Shown: piece after piece, positions 6,655 through 14,302 of the stretch
How positions within the stretch are numbered: position 1 is the first letter of the stretch
How the letters are laid out: each line of letters starts with the position of its first letter
From: Pseudomonas sp. A34-9
GTDB taxonomy: Bacteria; Pseudomonadota; Gammaproteobacteria; Pseudomonadales; Pseudomonadaceae
DNA length: 64,000 nucleotides
NCBI RefSeq assembly: GCF_029543085.1
Contig: NZ_CP119967.1
Location: 2,382,501-2,446,500, forward strand
Reading direction: 5' to 3'
Notes under the pieces: model-generated
Seen by the model: the letters and a program-made list of their open reading frames with translations, nothing else
What the model was told of the DNA's origin: nothing
Databases searched by the model: none
Translations under genes and position numbers: made by a program

Positions 6655-7419
6655 ATGAGCATCATTCGCGCCCCTCGCCCAGAGGGGAACTTCTACCTGT
6701 TGAGCAAAAGCATCAGTGAGGACCGACGATTGAGTTGGGGCGCTCGCGGCATGTTGGTGTTTCTGCTGGGTAAGCCTGACCACTGGAAAGTCTCTCCGGC
6801 ACATCTGCGCGGCGAGACAGCGGCATCTGCAAAACCCACTGGCCGGGATGGGATCTACGGGCTCCTGGACGAGTTGATTAACGCCGGTTACGTGCGTCGA
6901 GAGCAGTCACGGAGCGAGGCCGGCGTACTCGGTGAAGTGAACTATTTGGTCTCGGAAACACCGCTTCCGGATTTACCGTATCCGGCTGAACCGCATACGG
7001 CTCGACCGCATACGGCAAATCCGACACTAGTAAGTATTGAAGGTAAGCAAGGACTGAATGAAGCAGTAAAGACTGAAAAATCTGCAGGCGAACCGAATCT
7101 GATGGAGGCCTTCGAGCAGTTCTGGAAGCTGTACCCAAACAAGGCAAGCAAGAAGGACGCTCGTAAGGCTTGGGAGAGATTGAAGCCAAATGCCGAGCTT
7201 CAGCAAACCATGTTGACCGCATTGGCCCAGCATCGACTTTCCCGAGATTGGTTGAAGGATGACGGTCAGTACATTCCCCATGGTTCCCGTTGGATTAACG
7301 GAGAGAAGTGGAACGACGTACTGAAAACCGCAGGCACGAGCTCAATTTCGGCTTACCACGGTCTGCCAAGCCATACGCAGGAGCTATACCCGGAGGTGAA
7401 GAATGGCGCGAACTTCTAA
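6655..7419 (+). CDS. Phage replication initiator, lambda O-like, carrying internal iterons
   Basis: 254 residues. The N-terminal 95 residues form a winged helix typical of phage initiators (LSWGARGMLVFLLGKPDHWKV, GLLDELINAGYVRRE). A proline-rich linker (residues about 103-122) is encoded by four 15-bp tandem repeats. The C-terminal part (FEQFWKLYPNKASKKDARKAW, WLKDDGQYIPHGSRWINGEKW) is the module found at the end of many phage and plasmid replication proteins that recruits the helicase loader. A DnaC-like and a DnaB gene follow, as O and P are followed by helicase functions in lambda. Expected to bind the iterons inside its own gene. Confidence 0.88.
   Translation: MSIIRAPRPEGNFYLLSKSISEDRRLSWGARGMLVFLLGKPDHWKVSPAHLRGETAASAKPTGRDGIYGLLDELINAGYVRREQSRSEAGVLGEVNYLVSETPLPDLPYPAEPHTARPHTANPTLVSIEGKQGLNEAVKTEKSAGEPNLMEAFEQFWKLYPNKASKKDARKAWERLKPNAELQQTMLTALAQHRLSRDWLKDDGQYIPHGSRWINGEKWNDVLKTAGTSSISAYHGLPSHTQELYPEVKNGANF
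6961..7020 (+). repeat. Four tandem 15-bp iterons, probable replication origin
   Basis: Four contiguous units start with CCGnnTnCGG: CCGCTTCCGGATTTA (6961), CCGTATCCGGCTGAA (6976), CCGCATACGGCTCGA (6991) and CCGCATACGGCAAAT (7006). They lie in frame in the initiator gene, and an AT-rich stretch follows (about 7020-7085). This is the layout of lambda ori within gene O: iterons then an AT-rich unwinding region. Confidence 0.75.
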
Positions 7420-8206
7420 TTTTTGCCGGCAGCCTTGTGTCCGCTTTTTTGATCTCGAATGTCCGGTGCATGGCTCGGTGAGCAGTTCCGAAATTGAGCA
7501 GTTCGACGGCTCTGTTTTGCCACGGGGCTGCAAGCATTGCCACTGGGAGGCTCTGCACACTGCTCCGAAGTCGACGGAGGCACACATCCTGGCGAGAGGT
7601 AGGAAGAAAGCCGAAGACCTAAACAGGCTGCTTGTAGGCTCTGGTATCTCCCCACGTTTCAAAGGGTGCACCTTCGACACCTACAGGACCGCTGAAGGAG
7701 GGGCTGGTATGGCCAAAGCTCTAGGTGCCTGTAAAAACTATGTTGCCCAATTTACCGACAACTATGCCGCCGGCCGTTCACTTGTCCTTTCCGGCAATGT
7801 CGGTAACGGGAAAACCCATCTTGCTTGCGCGATGGTCCAGGCAGTCATCCGTGAGCATGGAGCTCAAGCGGTAATCGTCACCGCAGCTGAGATCATCCGC
7901 GTCTTCAAGAGAGCGATGGATCGCAGCTCCGAGTATTCGGACAAAGATGTCCTCGACGAGCTGGCGAGTTTCGACTTGCTGGTGATTGATGAAATTGGTG
8001 CTCAAAGCGGCAGCGCATATGAACTAGGTGTTCTTCATGAGGTGATCGATCGCCGTTACCAGCTTGTCTTGCCAACTGTCGTGGTTTCCAACTTGGCTGC
8101 TGCGGATCTAGCTCGTTACATCGGAGACCGAGCGCTCGACCGCCTGCGCCAGGCCGGCGGGAAGGCTATTGGTTTCAACTGGGCATCCGCGCGAGGTGCT
8201 GTATGA
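7403..8206 (+). CDS. DnaC/IstB-like helicase loader ATPase
   Basis: 267 residues. Walker A GNVGNGKT at 131-138 and Walker B LLVIDEIG mark an AAA+ ATPase of the DnaC family; VVSNLAAADL and an Arg-rich DRALDRLRQ (arginine finger and sensor region) follow. The N-terminus has Cys/His pairs (CPVHG, CKHCHW) that may bind zinc. The ATG has GGAGG about 7 bases upstream and lies inside the end of the initiator gene in another frame. Expected to load the DnaB-type helicase encoded next, which overlaps its stop. Confidence 0.9.
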   Translation: MARTSNFCRQPCVRFFDLECPVHGSVSSSEIEQFDGSVLPRGCKHCHWEALHTAPKSTEAHILARGRKKAEDLNRLLVGSGISPRFKGCTFDTYRTAEGGAGMAKALGACKNYVAQFTDNYAAGRSLVLSGNVGNGKTHLACAMVQAVIREHGAQAVIVTAAEIIRVFKRAMDRSSEYSDKDVLDELASFDLLVIDEIGAQSGSAYELGVLHEVIDRRYQLVLPTVVVSNLAAADLARYIGDRALDRLRQAGGKAIGFNWASARGAV

Positions 8207-9570
8207 CACGAGAACTGTTTAGCGATGAGGCGGAGCACGCTTTGTTGGGCGCTATGATGTTGGACTCCGACTTATTCGACTCCATTACAGCCCAAGTGCA
8301 GGTGTCGGACTTCCATGACCCAGAGAATGCTGCGCTGTTCCAGACGATGATTGGCTGTCACGCGGCAGGATGTCCCGTCGACCCTGTAACGCTGCATGAC
8401 TTCGCCGAATATTTGCCAAGCGGCACCCGCACCATGGCATATGCGGGCGAGCTCGCCCGCAACACGCCCAGCACCGCCAACTGGAAGGCTTACGCCAAGG
8501 TTGTAACAGAGCGGGCCGTGCTGCGCCGCCTTGTGGATGCTGCTGACGCGGTGCGCGAACTAGCAACCGAGAATCGACCGGTTGCCGAGATCATAGCCAA
8601 CGCCCAGCAGGCAATGGCCGATCTGCGCGACCTGCAAACCGGTGAACCGGACTTTAAGCGGATGGATGAGGTGGTAGCGCGCAACGTTGACACCATCGAC
8701 GCAAAGTTCAACAAAACGGTGCAGTCAGGTTTGTCTACCGGGTTGGTGGATCTGGACAAGCTCATCCGCGGCCTGCGGAAAAAGACCGTCACCATAGTGG
8801 CCGGGCTGCCAGGGAGCGGTAAAACCACGCTCGGCCTGCAGATAGCCCAGCACATCGCCTGCAGCGGTGCCGGAGTCGGCATGGTGTTCTCGTTGGAAAT
8901 GCCGGAGGAAGAGCTGGGCAACCGCGCGCTCGCGTCAATTGGCGGCATCGACCTGCGAAAACTCGATGACGGACAGCTGCAGGACGATGACTGGCCGCGC
9001 CTGACCTCGGCGGTTAGCAAGATCCTTGATGTTCCGCTGTTCGTTTCCGACAAATCTGGGCTGACGGTGGCGCGCATCCGCAGCATTGCTCGCCAGGTGC
9101 AGCGCGCTCATGGACTCGACGTGGTGGTGATCGATTACATCGGACTGATCGGCTCCAATGGCAAGGCGTTCAACCGCACTTCGGAGCTGGGAAAAATCTC
9201 GACCGGCATCGTGAACATTGCCAAGGAGCTGGAGGTGCCTGTGATCCTGCTGGCGCAACTGAACCGCAACTCGACGAACCGCCCGGGTAAGAAGCCAATC
9301 GCCTCTGACCTGCGTGACTCTGGACAGATCGAGGCGGACGCTCACTGCATCATCCTCGTTCACCGCGACAATGACTCCGAAGAGGGGCAGAACGGCGTTA
9401 CCGAATTGATCATGCCCAAATGTAGGCATGCGCCGGTCGGCTCCTGTCTCGTTCAGCAGCAAGGCCAGTACGCCCGTTTCGTTAACTTCGCCGGTAACCG
9501 GGAGCCGTCTGACGAAGAGGTCGAGATGAATCGCCCCTTCGCTAGTAAGTACAGGGGAAGTACTCAATGA
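8203..9570 (+). CDS. dnaB: Replicative DNA helicase, DnaB family
   Basis: 455 residues, usual length for DnaB. The N-terminal domain begins SDEAEHALLGAMMLDSDLF; the RecA-like C-terminal domain has Walker A GLPGSGKTT at 201-209, then FSLEMPEEEL, VVVIDYIGLI and LLAQLNRN, all DnaB/SF4 signatures. It unwinds the fork after loading by the DnaC-like neighbour. It overlaps genes on both sides by four bases (ATGA), so loader, helicase and the following small gene are translationally coupled. Confidence 0.95.
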   Translation: MTRELFSDEAEHALLGAMMLDSDLFDSITAQVQVSDFHDPENAALFQTMIGCHAAGCPVDPVTLHDFAEYLPSGTRTMAYAGELARNTPSTANWKAYAKVVTERAVLRRLVDAADAVRELATENRPVAEIIANAQQAMADLRDLQTGEPDFKRMDEVVARNVDTIDAKFNKTVQSGLSTGLVDLDKLIRGLRKKTVTIVAGLPGSGKTTLGLQIAQHIACSGAGVGMVFSLEMPEEELGNRALASIGGIDLRKLDDGQLQDDDWPRLTSAVSKILDVPLFVSDKSGLTVARIRSIARQVQRAHGLDVVVIDYIGLIGSNGKAFNRTSELGKISTGIVNIAKELEVPVILLAQLNRNSTNRPGKKPIASDLRDSGQIEADAHCIILVHRDNDSEEGQNGVTELIMPKCRHAPVGSCLVQQQGQYARFVNFAGNREPSDEEVEMNRPFASKYRGSTQ

Positions 9571-9857
9571 ATGATCGAGTTGCTGCAATGCAGCCGCGCA
9601 AGGCTATGAGTGATTTGGAGCGCAAGTTTTTGAAGGTCGCTGGCGAAGAGCTATCCAAGGTTAAGTTGGGTGGTCCGATCGCACTCGCGTATCTGTTGGA
9701 CATGGTCGCGAGTTGGCATGGCAGCCGAGCACAGATTGGTTTCCATGACTTCGGCCAGCGGTGGCTGATCGAAGGTAATGCCAAGAACAAACCTGCTGAC
9801 CGGTTACTGCGTGACCTATTTGGCCTAAGTGATCCGGACCCGAGGAAGGCTGCATGA
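9567..9857 (+). CDS. Hypothetical phage protein
   Basis: 96 residues, not recognised; helical, no membrane segment. ATGA overlaps link it to the helicase gene before it and the Q-like gene after it, so it is part of the early operon. Confidence 0.7.
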   Translation: MNDRVAAMQPRKAMSDLERKFLKVAGEELSKVKLGGPIALAYLLDMVASWHGSRAQIGFHDFGQRWLIEGNAKNKPADRLLRDLFGLSDPDPRKAA

Positions 9858-10243
9858 AAAAACGAACGTACATCGGTAAGCCCTTGGGAGATACCGAGTG
9901 GATGCTGGAGCAGTGGGGCTTTTGGCGAATGGACGGGATGGGCGTGCCAAGCTACATATCGCCGCTCTACGCACTGATCCGTGACAACACACCGTGCGAG
10001 GGTGGGGTGAAGGAGTACTCAATGACCGATGATCTGGCTCTCGTGTTGGACGGGGCAGTCGCCCGTCTGACGATACGCGATCAGCAGATGGGAAATTTCA
10101 TCTGGTTGTACTTTGGCGCGAAGTGGCCAGCTTTGAGGATTGGCAGGGAAAATGGCATAGGCGAGGCGAAGGCTCGTGAAGTCATTAAGGCCGGAGTAGC
10201 ATGGATCGATTGCGCTTTAGAGACGATTCGCGAGGCTGCGTAG
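9854..10243 (+). CDS. Antitermination protein Q-like
   Basis: 129 residues. An N-terminal LGDTEWMLEQWGFWRM, a central LTIRDQQMGNFIWLYFGAKWP and a C-terminal EAKAREVIKAGVAWIDCAL match the phage antitermination Q family (the DUF1133/PF06530-type group, from memory). Q modifies RNA polymerase near the late promoter so it reads through late terminators, and the late genes here contain several such hairpins. Last gene of the early operon. Confidence 0.75.
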   Translation: MKKRTYIGKPLGDTEWMLEQWGFWRMDGMGVPSYISPLYALIRDNTPCEGGVKEYSMTDDLALVLDGAVARLTIRDQQMGNFIWLYFGAKWPALRIGRENGIGEAKAREVIKAGVAWIDCALETIREAA

Positions 10244-10254
10244 GCCTGAGCTAA

Positions 10255-10285
10255 TAGGAGGAAATCATTTCAAGATATCCTCCTA
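10255..10285. repeat. Inverted repeat TAGGAGGA / TCCTCCTA after the Q-like gene
   Basis: TAGGAGGA (10255-10262) and TCCTCCTA (10278-10285) are inverted copies with a 15-base spacer, and AATAGGAGGA recurs at about 10340 just inside the end of the leftward HEPN gene. The arms contain a ribosome-binding-site sequence. It could act as a weak terminator between converging transcripts; no T run is present. Confidence 0.45.
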
Positions 10286-10332
10286 TGCAATTTGGACGGG
10301 CGAAGCTCACAACGTTATGGGGGCTGTCAGTT

Positions 10333-11220
10333 TCAAAGAATAGGAGGAAGCACCTTAAACCGGGCAATCAATAAATCATCCACGCCTGTGGACATACGGT
10401 GCCAGCTCTTTTTCGAAGTTATCCGGCATTGGATATCTAGCGACTGACCTACATGGCGATCCAGAATCGTCATCACCAGCTTAGAAGTATCACAGGATCC
10501 GACTAGCCCCTTGGTGGATGACCATGCGATCGAGTAGCTCTCTGGATCGTATGCTGGATCTACCTCTAACTCTAAGGTCAACGTATCTCCCGGGCGAAGG
10601 TGGTGATTTGGATTGGTCAAATAAGAAATGGATAAGGCGGCGTCTTGACCGCGCATAATCTGGCCACGCGTGAAGGTTTGTCCAAATGAATCGGTGATCC
10701 GAAGTATCAATGGCACGTCATATTCTTGCTGCATATTTTGACCTTTGTAGTGCTCTCGGAGTGATTCAATAACGTCATTGCTGTAGCAGATGATTTGTTC
10801 AGCAGCCCGAGCGCTGATTGCGTTTGCGTGCGCGAGATTATTGCGCGGTGACTGTATTCTGCCGAGGAAAGTTCTGGCTTCTTCTCTGCCGTCAGGAAAG
10901 GCATGAGAGAGAGGCGTCCTAAAGTGAATTTTGTAAAGATCTGGTTTGCATAGGATTTCGATTGCATCGTCGAGTAGGACGGCATCGATCTTTCGGGGAT
11001 ATCTCGACGGTTCACGAAGCTGACGCTCTACGACTTGGTGGGCAAGTGCATGTTTTATTAAACGATTGCCTTTTGCGTCCTCATAAGAAAAGTAATCTCC
11101 GTAGACCGGAGTGAGGGTGTCATCGATCAGGCGTCGAAGCCAATGTTCAAGAGATTCGATTTTCTGCTTACAGATGGAGCGGATATCGGAGTCGGGGAGT
11201 GACGAGAGCAATATGGTCAT
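10333..11220 (-). CDS. HEPN-motif protein with C-terminal Ig-like domain, possible defence RNase
   Basis: 295 residues, read against the early operon. The N-terminal ~145 residues are helical and contain RNNLAH (Arg126, Asn127, His131), the RNxxxH motif of HEPN ribonucleases, in a context (SPRNNLAHANAISARAAEQII) like the Swt1-type HEPN group. The C-terminal half (LRPGDTLTLELEVDPAYDPESYSIAWSS) reads as a beta-rich Ig/PKD-like domain. HEPN proteins often cut RNA in abortive-infection and toxin systems. The location after Q, on the opposite strand and with its own promoter region, is typical of lysogen-expressed cargo. No adjacent MNT-type antitoxin is seen. The function is inference. Confidence 0.75.
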   Translation of the reverse strand: MTILLSSLPDSDIRSICKQKIESLEHWLRRLIDDTLTPVYGDYFSYEDAKGNRLIKHALAHQVVERQLREPSRYPRKIDAVLLDDAIEILCKPDLYKIHFRTPLSHAFPDGREEARTFLGRIQSPRNNLAHANAISARAAEQIICYSNDVIESLREHYKGQNMQQEYDVPLILRITDSFGQTFTRGQIMRGQDAALSISYLTNPNHHLRPGDTLTLELEVDPAYDPESYSIAWSSTKGLVGSCDTSKLVMTILDRHVGQSLDIQCRITSKKSWHRMSTGVDDLLIARFKVLPPIL

Positions 11221-11391
11221 TGGCTGGTTACGGAGTTGGTGAGTCGAAGCGCTGTACGCGCTGTGATGAGGAGTAGAGAGGAATCACCCCGTAAAATAAT
11301 TCTTTCCTCGCGGATAAACACCTGTTTTCATGGCACAGTATTTAGCTTTTTAAGTGCGACGCAACAGACAAAGCTCGAAAGGATTCAAATC

Positions 11392-11643
11392 GTGGAATAC
11401 ACCGCACCTACTCTAGCCGCCGAATTGAAGCGTCAGATGATCAGGCAGTTGCCGTCCAGGCCGCTGACCGGTGGCGGATTTCATCATTTTGAACTCAGAG
11501 CATCGGTCATTGCTGAAGTCAGCGCTGAAGTGTCCTATGAAGCGTTTGAGACAGTGTTGCTGGATTTGAGCGCAGAATGCCCGGAGTGGGAGATAGAGCT
11601 TGAGGGTAGCCATGACAACCTGAAGGCGACCTTCACGAGATAA
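11392..11643 (+). CDS. Hypothetical small protein
   Basis: 83 residues, not recognised. It starts at GTG 11392 with AAGGA 8 bases upstream. It has an alternating helix-strand pattern (FHHFELRASVIAEVSAEVSYEAF, then PEWEIELEGSHDNLKATF) and no membrane segment. It follows a 170-base gap that must contain its promoter and that of the divergent HEPN gene. Confidence 0.65.
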   Translation: MEYTAPTLAAELKRQMIRQLPSRPLTGGGFHHFELRASVIAEVSAEVSYEAFETVLLDLSAECPEWEIELEGSHDNLKATFTR

Positions 11644-11730
11644 TTCGTGCATTTTGCTGCAGCTTGCGATGTCAAACGGTGCTAATGTCCGCTAGGTTGA
11701 ACCTGACACAGAGAATGCATGGAGGTGTCT

Positions 11731-12000
11731 ATGGAGACTGTCGCAGATTTTGAAAACCAATTGCTCCTGGCGATCAGTCGATCTACTGAGCATGGCCCCG
11801 TGGGTATTGCCATTGAGCGTAACCCTGCGCCAAATGCTAAAGAGCACTGGCATCGTCTGAAATCATGCTTGAACGATTTGGTTGAGCGCGGACTTCTCAA
11901 AGCCTTTACATGTTCGCTTTCTCACTCACTTAGGCATGACGTCACTCGATCTGGGTGGATGCACCTGCGAGTGTTACGCAAGCGCAAAAGACTTCCGTAG
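11731..12000 (+). CDS. Small winged-helix-like protein
   Basis: 89 residues. FENQLLLAISRSTEHGPVGIAI, HWHRLKSCLNDLVERGLLKAF and SLRHDVTRSGWMHLRV look like a compact winged helix (helix pair then a wing), suggesting a regulator; this is inference. ATG 11731 is chosen over 11719 because GGAGG lies 6 bases before it. A strong terminator follows. Confidence 0.65.
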   Translation: METVADFENQLLLAISRSTEHGPVGIAIERNPAPNAKEHWHRLKSCLNDLVERGLLKAFTCSLSHSLRHDVTRSGWMHLRVLRKRKRLP

Positions 12001-12015
12001 GATCGCTGTATCATA

Positions 12016-12041
12016 AGCCCAGCCATCGTGCTGGGCTTTTT
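12016..12041 (+). terminator. Rho-independent terminator
   Basis: AGCCCAGC (12016-12023), loop, GCTGGGCT (12030-12037) followed by a T run. Confidence 0.9.
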
Positions 12042-12109
12042 ATTTGGTGCTTCAACCTTAAACGCATTTAGTGAGATACTGGCATTTCGCCATTAATCAA
12101 GAGATGCTC

Positions 12110-12448
12110 ATGAGCAATTTGATGTTTGTTGTAGACGTTTTCGTATCGTGTTTTCACCAGATTCCAACAGCAATCGTGGCAGGGCTAGCCACCTTCGCGG
12201 CCCTATGGTGCCGAAAACAGTCATATGAGAATCAGACCGCATGGACAATTGGCCTTGTGGTCGTGCTCTGTCTTTGGGCGATTTTCCCACAGGGTTATCA
12301 CCTAATCTCACCGCCTGACGTAGAGCATCACCTTGGAGGCGGTCTTGCTCCGCAAGCACCGAATTACAGTGCAATGCTCGTTGCAGATGTGATCATGACT
12401 ATCGTGGGGTGGGTTATCGCAAAAATCGTCTGGGATCGAAACAACTAA
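12110..12448 (+). CDS. Small membrane protein
   Basis: About 112 residues with three hydrophobic segments (PTAIVAGLATFAALW, TAWTIGLVVVLCLWAIF, SAMLVADVIMTIVGWVIA). Family not recognised; it could be a holin-like or superinfection protein but no signature supports either. ATG 12110 (or 12104) follows GAG. Flanked by terminators on both sides, so it is a self-contained transcription unit. Confidence 0.65.
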   Translation: MSNLMFVVDVFVSCFHQIPTAIVAGLATFAALWCRKQSYENQTAWTIGLVVVLCLWAIFPQGYHLISPPDVEHHLGGGLAPQAPNYSAMLVADVIMTIVGWVIAKIVWDRNN

Positions 12449-12510
12449 GCACTCGCCATGGCTATGCCAAGGGACTGCAGGCTGTCGATCTCTCGTTTCC
12501 ATGATTCGAA

Positions 12511-12535
12511 AACCCGGCTAGATGCTGGGTTTTTA
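12511..12535 (+). terminator. Rho-independent terminator
   Basis: AACCCGGC (12511-12518), loop TAGAT, GCTGGGTT (12524-12531), T run. It follows the membrane protein gene. Confidence 0.85.
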
Positions 12536-12834
12536 TGCCTCAAATTTACCGCAGCTAGGGCGGCCTCACGGAGGCCTGGACGTCGATAGTCGGGTAGTGC
12601 GAAGCACTGAATCAACGCCGGCAGCCCGCGCACCCTGATCTCAAACTTGCTTTCGGGGTGGCGCGTGACTGGATCAGCGAGATCGATGCATAGGGGCGTC
12701 GACGTTGAGAAGGCCTTTGGCGGACAGCTCGGAAAGACGAGCGCACCTATTCAGGGCCTCTGCATTCGCAGGGGCTTTTTGTTTTCGGCTCCCCACACCC
12801 ATTGCTCCGAGCTGGGAGTGCAGCTGGGGCTGAC
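12536..12834. other. Intergenic region without a supportable gene; one terminator inside
   Basis: No open frame here has a credible start and ribosome site. A hairpin GCCTCTGC (12756-12763), loop ATTC, GCAGGGGC (12768-12775) followed by TTTTT is a rightward terminator. A short leader RNA ending there is possible but not shown. Confidence 0.5.
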
Positions 12835-13080
12835 TTACTTCAAGGCCTCCGTTACGGAGACTATAGAACCGTCCTCGAGGGATCTCCTGTCTTGCTCCGA
12901 TCGAACAATCCGCATGTTCTTAGGCGCGTTGACTCCTAGAGATACGGTGTCGCCTTCGACCTTGATCACTTTGATTTGGATTTCGTCGCCGATGTATAGG
13001 CGTTTATTGGGCGCTCTGGTTACGACTAGCAATGGGTATCCCTTCTGAATTGGCTCCTTTATCCGCGGGATTAATCGCAT
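12835..13080 (-). CDS. CsrA/RsmA-like RNA-binding regulator encoded by the prophage
   Basis: 81 residues. LLVVTRAPNKRLYIGDEIQI, KVIKVEGDTVSLGVNAPKNM and RIVRSEQ follow the CsrA pattern (LILTR..GE...IGD.I.V.V....G..V.IG..APK...V.R.E), including the Arg in the region that contacts RNA. It has an extra ~15-residue N-terminal stretch before the usual start and a C-terminus that diverges from host RsmA. ATG 13080 has GGAA upstream. It lies alone on the minus strand among small late genes. Expected to bind GGA-containing hairpins in mRNA or host regulatory RNAs and so modify Gac/Rsm control in the lysogen (inference). Confidence 0.8.
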   Translation of the reverse strand: MRLIPRIKEPIQKGYPLLVVTRAPNKRLYIGDEIQIKVIKVEGDTVSLGVNAPKNMRIVRSEQDRRSLEDGSIVSVTEALK

Positions 13081-13183
13081 GAGTTCCGCGCAAAAGATGT
13101 AAGACTTGTCTGGTTGTTCTGCCGAAAAGCCTTATTTAATCCTTCACTCCCTGACCGGGAGAACAACAAGACATGGAGCGACG

Positions 13184-13555
13184 ATGGATCCTACTGACCT
13201 CGGCCCAGGCACAGCTACCTGGCTGGGCGGTAGTGCCACGGTGATACTCGGCGGGCTGCTGTGGTTGCGGAAATTCCTCTCGAAGGATGCCGCAGACCGG
13301 GCAATGGACAACGCCGATATCGGCACCGTCCGCCGCCTCAATGAACTGCTCGATTCGGAGCGCACCGCCCGAAAGGAAGCGGAGGCTCGTGCCGATCAGT
13401 TCGCAAAAGAGCGCAACGACCTGGCTGCTTCGGTTGGCCGCATGGAAGGGAAGATTGAAGCGTTGACCAGTCAGGTCGCCCAGCTCACGGAGCGAGTGAC
13501 CCTGCAGAGCGACGAGATCACCCGTCTGCGGAACAAGCTCGGAGGTGCTGTGTGA
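13184..13555 (+). CDS. Small membrane-anchored coiled-coil protein, holin candidate
   Basis: 123 residues. One hydrophobic segment near residues 12-30 (TWLGGSATVILGGLLWLRKF) is followed by a long charged coiled coil (LNELLDSERTARKEAEARAD onward). ATG 13184 has GGAG 5 bases upstream. It overlaps the next membrane-protein gene at the stop. The position just before the terminases and the single TM segment suit an accessory lysis protein or holin, but there is no definitive signature. Confidence 0.6.
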   Translation: MDPTDLGPGTATWLGGSATVILGGLLWLRKFLSKDAADRAMDNADIGTVRRLNELLDSERTARKEAEARADQFAKERNDLAASVGRMEGKIEALTSQVAQLTERVTLQSDEITRLRNKLGGAV

Positions 13556-13872
13556 TGGACAGATGCGCGATGGAATTCATTGCTCGCCGCTGGTGGCGCC
13601 GGGCAGAAGTTTGGGCGATCGCCATTGTGCTGGTCGCCGGCGGTTCGGTGCTGGGGTATCAGGCCTGCTACTGGTCGCTTGCCGAGAAGCAGGCGAAGCA
13701 GGTCGAGGAGATCCGTAGCGCGTACGCCACCGCCATGAATGAGCGTGACCAGCGTTTGGACGAATTGACCCGGAAGACTGGAACGGCCGCCGAGAAGGCA
13801 TCGAAGGCCGCAACCACTGCCACTCAGGCGGCGGACAAGGCGCTTGAAGCGGTTGATCGGGTAAGTCAGTAA
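13555..13872 (+). CDS. Small membrane protein with helical tail
   Basis: 105 residues. A TM helix at about 17-36 (AEVWAIAIVLVAGGSVLGYQA) follows an Arg-rich start; the rest is Ala/Lys/Glu-rich coiled coil. ATG 13555 lies 9 bases after GGAGG and overlaps the previous stop. Together with the 13184 gene it makes a pair of TM-plus-coil proteins; possible holin/antiholin or spanin-like partners, unproven. Confidence 0.6.
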   Translation: MDRCAMEFIARRWWRRAEVWAIAIVLVAGGSVLGYQACYWSLAEKQAKQVEEIRSAYATAMNERDQRLDELTRKTGTAAEKASKAATTATQAADKALEAVDRVSQ

Positions 13873-13914
13873 GTCGCGACACGTTTCGCGAATCAGCAAA
13901 TTGTGTCGCGACAC
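13873..13914. promoter_or_regulatory. Paired GTCGCGAC palindromes 30 bp apart
   Basis: GTCGCGACAC (13873-13882) and GTGTCGCGAC (13903-13912) are inverted copies. The second sits in a perfect 12-bp palindrome GTGTCGCGACAC (13903-13914). Starts are 30 bp apart, about three helical turns. They lie in the 53-bp gap before the 13926 gene, so they look like an operator pair. Confidence 0.5.
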
Positions 13915-13925
13915 TGGAGAGGGGC

Positions 13926-14117
13926 ATGACCAACGTAACTCGCCTGCGCCACGCGCTGCCGTTTAGCCAGGACATCAACAAGGTACTGACCGAGCTGGAT
14001 AGCGCGATCGCCAAGGCAATCGACGCTGCCAAGGCTGCCGGACTTCCTCAGGGCCTGATCGTCGCCGAGCTGCACGGACACGCCCACGCTCAGACCCATA
14101 ACATGGTGAAGGCATGA
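13926..14117 (+). CDS. Hypothetical small protein
   Basis: 63 residues. It is helical with an Ala-rich core (LDSAIAKAIDAAKAAGL) and a His-rich end (ELHGHAHAQTH). The ATG follows GAGAGGGGC. Family not recognised. Its stop overlaps the next start (ATGA). Confidence 0.6.
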   Translation: MTNVTRLRHALPFSQDINKVLTELDSAIAKAIDAAKAAGLPQGLIVAELHGHAHAQTHNMVKA

Positions 14118-14302
14118 CCGCAGACATTCACGACATCGCTGACCATCGCCCGCACCTGACGGTGACGGCTGATAACGGCGTCCACGTGCTGCCTTGTTAC
14201 CTGGTGCGATCAGTGATCGCCGGCGACAAGCCATCGGCCGTCCTGACTGAGCCAGTGCTGCGCCGGATCATCGAAGAGTGGTTCCAGAAGGTGACCGCAT
14301 GA
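14114..14302 (+). CDS. Hypothetical small protein
   Basis: 62 residues, not recognised, no TM segment. Four-base stop-start overlaps on both sides tie it into a three-gene coupled set (13926-14553). Confidence 0.6.
   Translation: MTADIHDIADHRPHLTVTADNGVHVLPCYLVRSVIAGDKPSAVLTEPVLRRIIEEWFQKVTA

Noticed and set aside
12445..12633. 62-codon leftward frame after the membrane protein gene
   Set aside because: It contains the rightward terminator at 12511-12535 and overlaps the end of the neighbouring gene; no ribosome site or recognisable domain supports it.
13184..13872. Firm holin annotation for the two small membrane proteins
   Set aside because: Each has one TM helix plus coiled coil, but no family signature; they are also far from the hydrolase and spanin genes, so they are kept as candidates only.
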